Source: DASTCC01 sp035711465
GTDB lineage: Bacteria; Acidobacteriota; Vicinamibacteria; Vicinamibacterales; SCN-69-37
Assembly (NCBI GenBank): GCA_035711465.1
Contig: DASTCC010000578.1
Location: forward strand, 1 to 13,832
Direction: 5' to 3'
DNA length: 13,832 nt
In this document: positions 13,020 to 13,832 of the stretch, in pieces
How the letters are laid out: each line of letters opens with the position of its first letter
Position numbering within the stretch: the first letter of the stretch is position 1
Notes under the pieces: generated by a model
The model's database searches: none
What the model was told of the DNA's origin: nothing
What the model saw: the letters and a program-made list of their open reading frames with translations, nothing else
Translations under genes and position numbers: made by a program

Positions 13020-13832
13020 GTGCGCACCCTGCTCGCCCTGCTCCTGTGGGGTCAGATCTTGAATCTTGGCGTTTGGTGCCAGACCTTGAATCCCGGGTCT
13101 GACACCATACGCCAGGATTCAAGATCCGATCCCGAACTGCTCTACGTCTGTGTCCAGGACGACGCGAAGATCGCGGTCGTGGACATGGCGGCGCGCCGGG
13201 TGGTCAGGACGATCGATCTGCAGACGTTCGGCTTCCCCGCCAACGCCAAGCCGCACTACATCGTCGTCGAGTCCGACGGCGCGCACTGGTATGTGTCGCT
13301 GATCGGCGCCAATCGGGTCGTCAAGTTCGATCGCCAGGATCGCATCGCGGGCCAGTTCGAGATGGAAACGCCGGGCATGATGTCGCTCGCCGGCGCCGAT
13401 CAGCTCGTCGTCAGCCGCTCGATGAGCGCGGTGAACCCGCCGAAGCGGTTGGCGGTGATCGCCCGATCGTCGATGACCGGCGAGGAGATCGACGTCCTCT
13501 TTCCGCGTCCGCACCCGGTCGCCGTGGCGCCGAACGGCTACGCCTACACAGGGAGTCTGGGCGTCAACCAGATCGCCAGCATGGCGATCGCCGATGGCAA
13601 GGTCCAGATTGTCAACGTGCCCGGCCCGACGCACGCGTTCGTCCAGTTCGTGATCTCGCCGGACGGCCGGACGCTGGTCGGGTCGACCGAGGTGTCCGGA
13701 CAGCTGATCGTGTTCGACCTGTCGATGCCGGCCCGGCCGAGCGTGCTGAAGACGATCGAGCTCGGCAGGATGGTCTTCGATCCGGTGTTCGCGCCCGACG
13801 GCAAGACGCTGTGGGTGCCGGTGAAGATGAAC
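13020..13832 (+). CDS. Secreted YVTN/NHL-like beta-propeller protein (partial, 3' end outside window)
   Basis: An open frame of 271 codons runs from GTG at 13020 to the window edge without a stop. The first ten residues (MRTLLALLLW) are the start of a signal sequence, but the next part is encoded by a palindromic DNA element (13048-13133), giving an odd peptide (GQILNLGVWCQTLNPGSDTI and onward). From about residue 39 a regular propeller begins: ELLYVCVQDDAKIAVVDMAA, then HYIVVESDGAHWYVSLIGAN, HPVAVAPNGYAYTGSLGV, FVISPDGRTLVGSTEVSG and FAPDGKTLWVPVK, each a YVTN-like blade. Such proteins are usually secreted and often accompany surface or redox proteins; no enzymatic role can be stated. It follows the double-propeller gene by 10 bp, with its Shine-Dalgarno inside that gene's stop, so the two are likely one operon. 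Whether export still works with the altered signal region is open. Confidence 0.75.
   Translation, partial: MRTLLALLLWGQILNLGVWCQTLNPGSDTIRQDSRSDPELLYVCVQDDAKIAVVDMAARRVVRTIDLQTFGFPANAKPHYIVVESDGAHWYVSLIGANRVVKFDRQDRIAGQFEMETPGMMSLAGADQLVVSRSMSAVNPPKRLAVIARSSMTGEEIDVLFPRPHPVAVAPNGYAYTGSLGVNQIASMAIADGKVQIVNVPGPTHAFVQFVISPDGRTLVGSTEVSGQLIVFDLSMPARPSVLKTIELGRMVFDPVFAPDGKTLWVPVKMN
13048..13133. repeat. 86 bp near-perfect palindromic (REP/MITE-like) element inside the YVTN-like gene
   Basis: Arms 13055-13085 and 13096-13126 are reverse complements over 31 bp with three mismatches, around a 10 bp loop (13086-13095). Pairing continues weakly to 13048 and 13133 (33 of 38 per arm). A nested direct repeat, CAGATCTTGAATC (13053-13065) and CAGACCTTGAATC (13080-13092), differs at one base. 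The element has visibly more A and T than its surroundings and is read through in frame by the gene. Its form resembles REP-type or MITE-type nonautonomous elements. No transposase gene and no second copy are in the window, so mobility is inferred. Confidence 0.75.

Noticed and set aside
11453..13027. 524-codon open frame antisense to the double-propeller gene
   Set aside because: The sense strand encodes well-formed propeller repeats with a good ribosome-binding site; the antisense product is low-complexity and matches nothing I know.

Overview
This 13.8 kb window is densely coded, GC-rich bacterial DNA. It holds eight complete protein genes and two partial genes at its edges. The GC-biased codons, a diderm-type envelope gene set and short heptamer and palindromic repeats suggest an Acidobacteriota-like organism, possibly Vicinamibacteria. 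That is inference from style only: there is no rRNA or other marker gene. I found no tRNA, rRNA, CRISPR array or transposase gene.

Left part (1-4693): the 5' part of a GAF-domain signalling protein on the minus strand (<1-619), a 317 bp divergent spacer with two candidate extended -10 promoters, then a PpiD/SurA-like membrane-anchored peptidyl-prolyl isomerase (937-2856, plus). It converges without any gap on the signal peptide peptidase sppA (2857-4587, minus, GTG start). Both products act on exported proteins. A 42 bp array of 7 bp repeats separates sppA from the next operon.

Middle (4694-9344): a sugar ABC importer operon on the minus strand in the order ATPase - permease - binding lipoprotein, the same order as rbsACB. 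A secreted, lipoprotein-type aldose 1-epimerase (GalM family) is divergent from it across a 60 bp spacer containing a perfect 13 bp palindrome. Together they look like a sugar capture unit: anomers are equilibrated outside the cytoplasm, then bound and imported. The exact sugar cannot be read from the sequence.

Right part (9322-13832): an MscS-type mechanosensitive channel on the minus strand overlaps the 3' end of the epimerase gene by 23 bp. Divergent from it is a two-gene plus-strand unit: a secreted 836-residue protein that fuses a seven-repeat FG-GAP-like propeller to an LVIVD / choice-of-anchor-B-type domain, then, 10 bp later, a YVTN/NHL-like propeller protein that runs off the window. 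The second gene carries an 86 bp near-perfect palindromic element inside its signal-peptide region, read through in frame. It is the most unusual structure in the window.

Most of the window is ordinary housekeeping and transport. The best leads are the in-frame palindromic element (13048-13133), the double-propeller two-gene unit, the heptamer array and the two palindromes placed at gene junctions.
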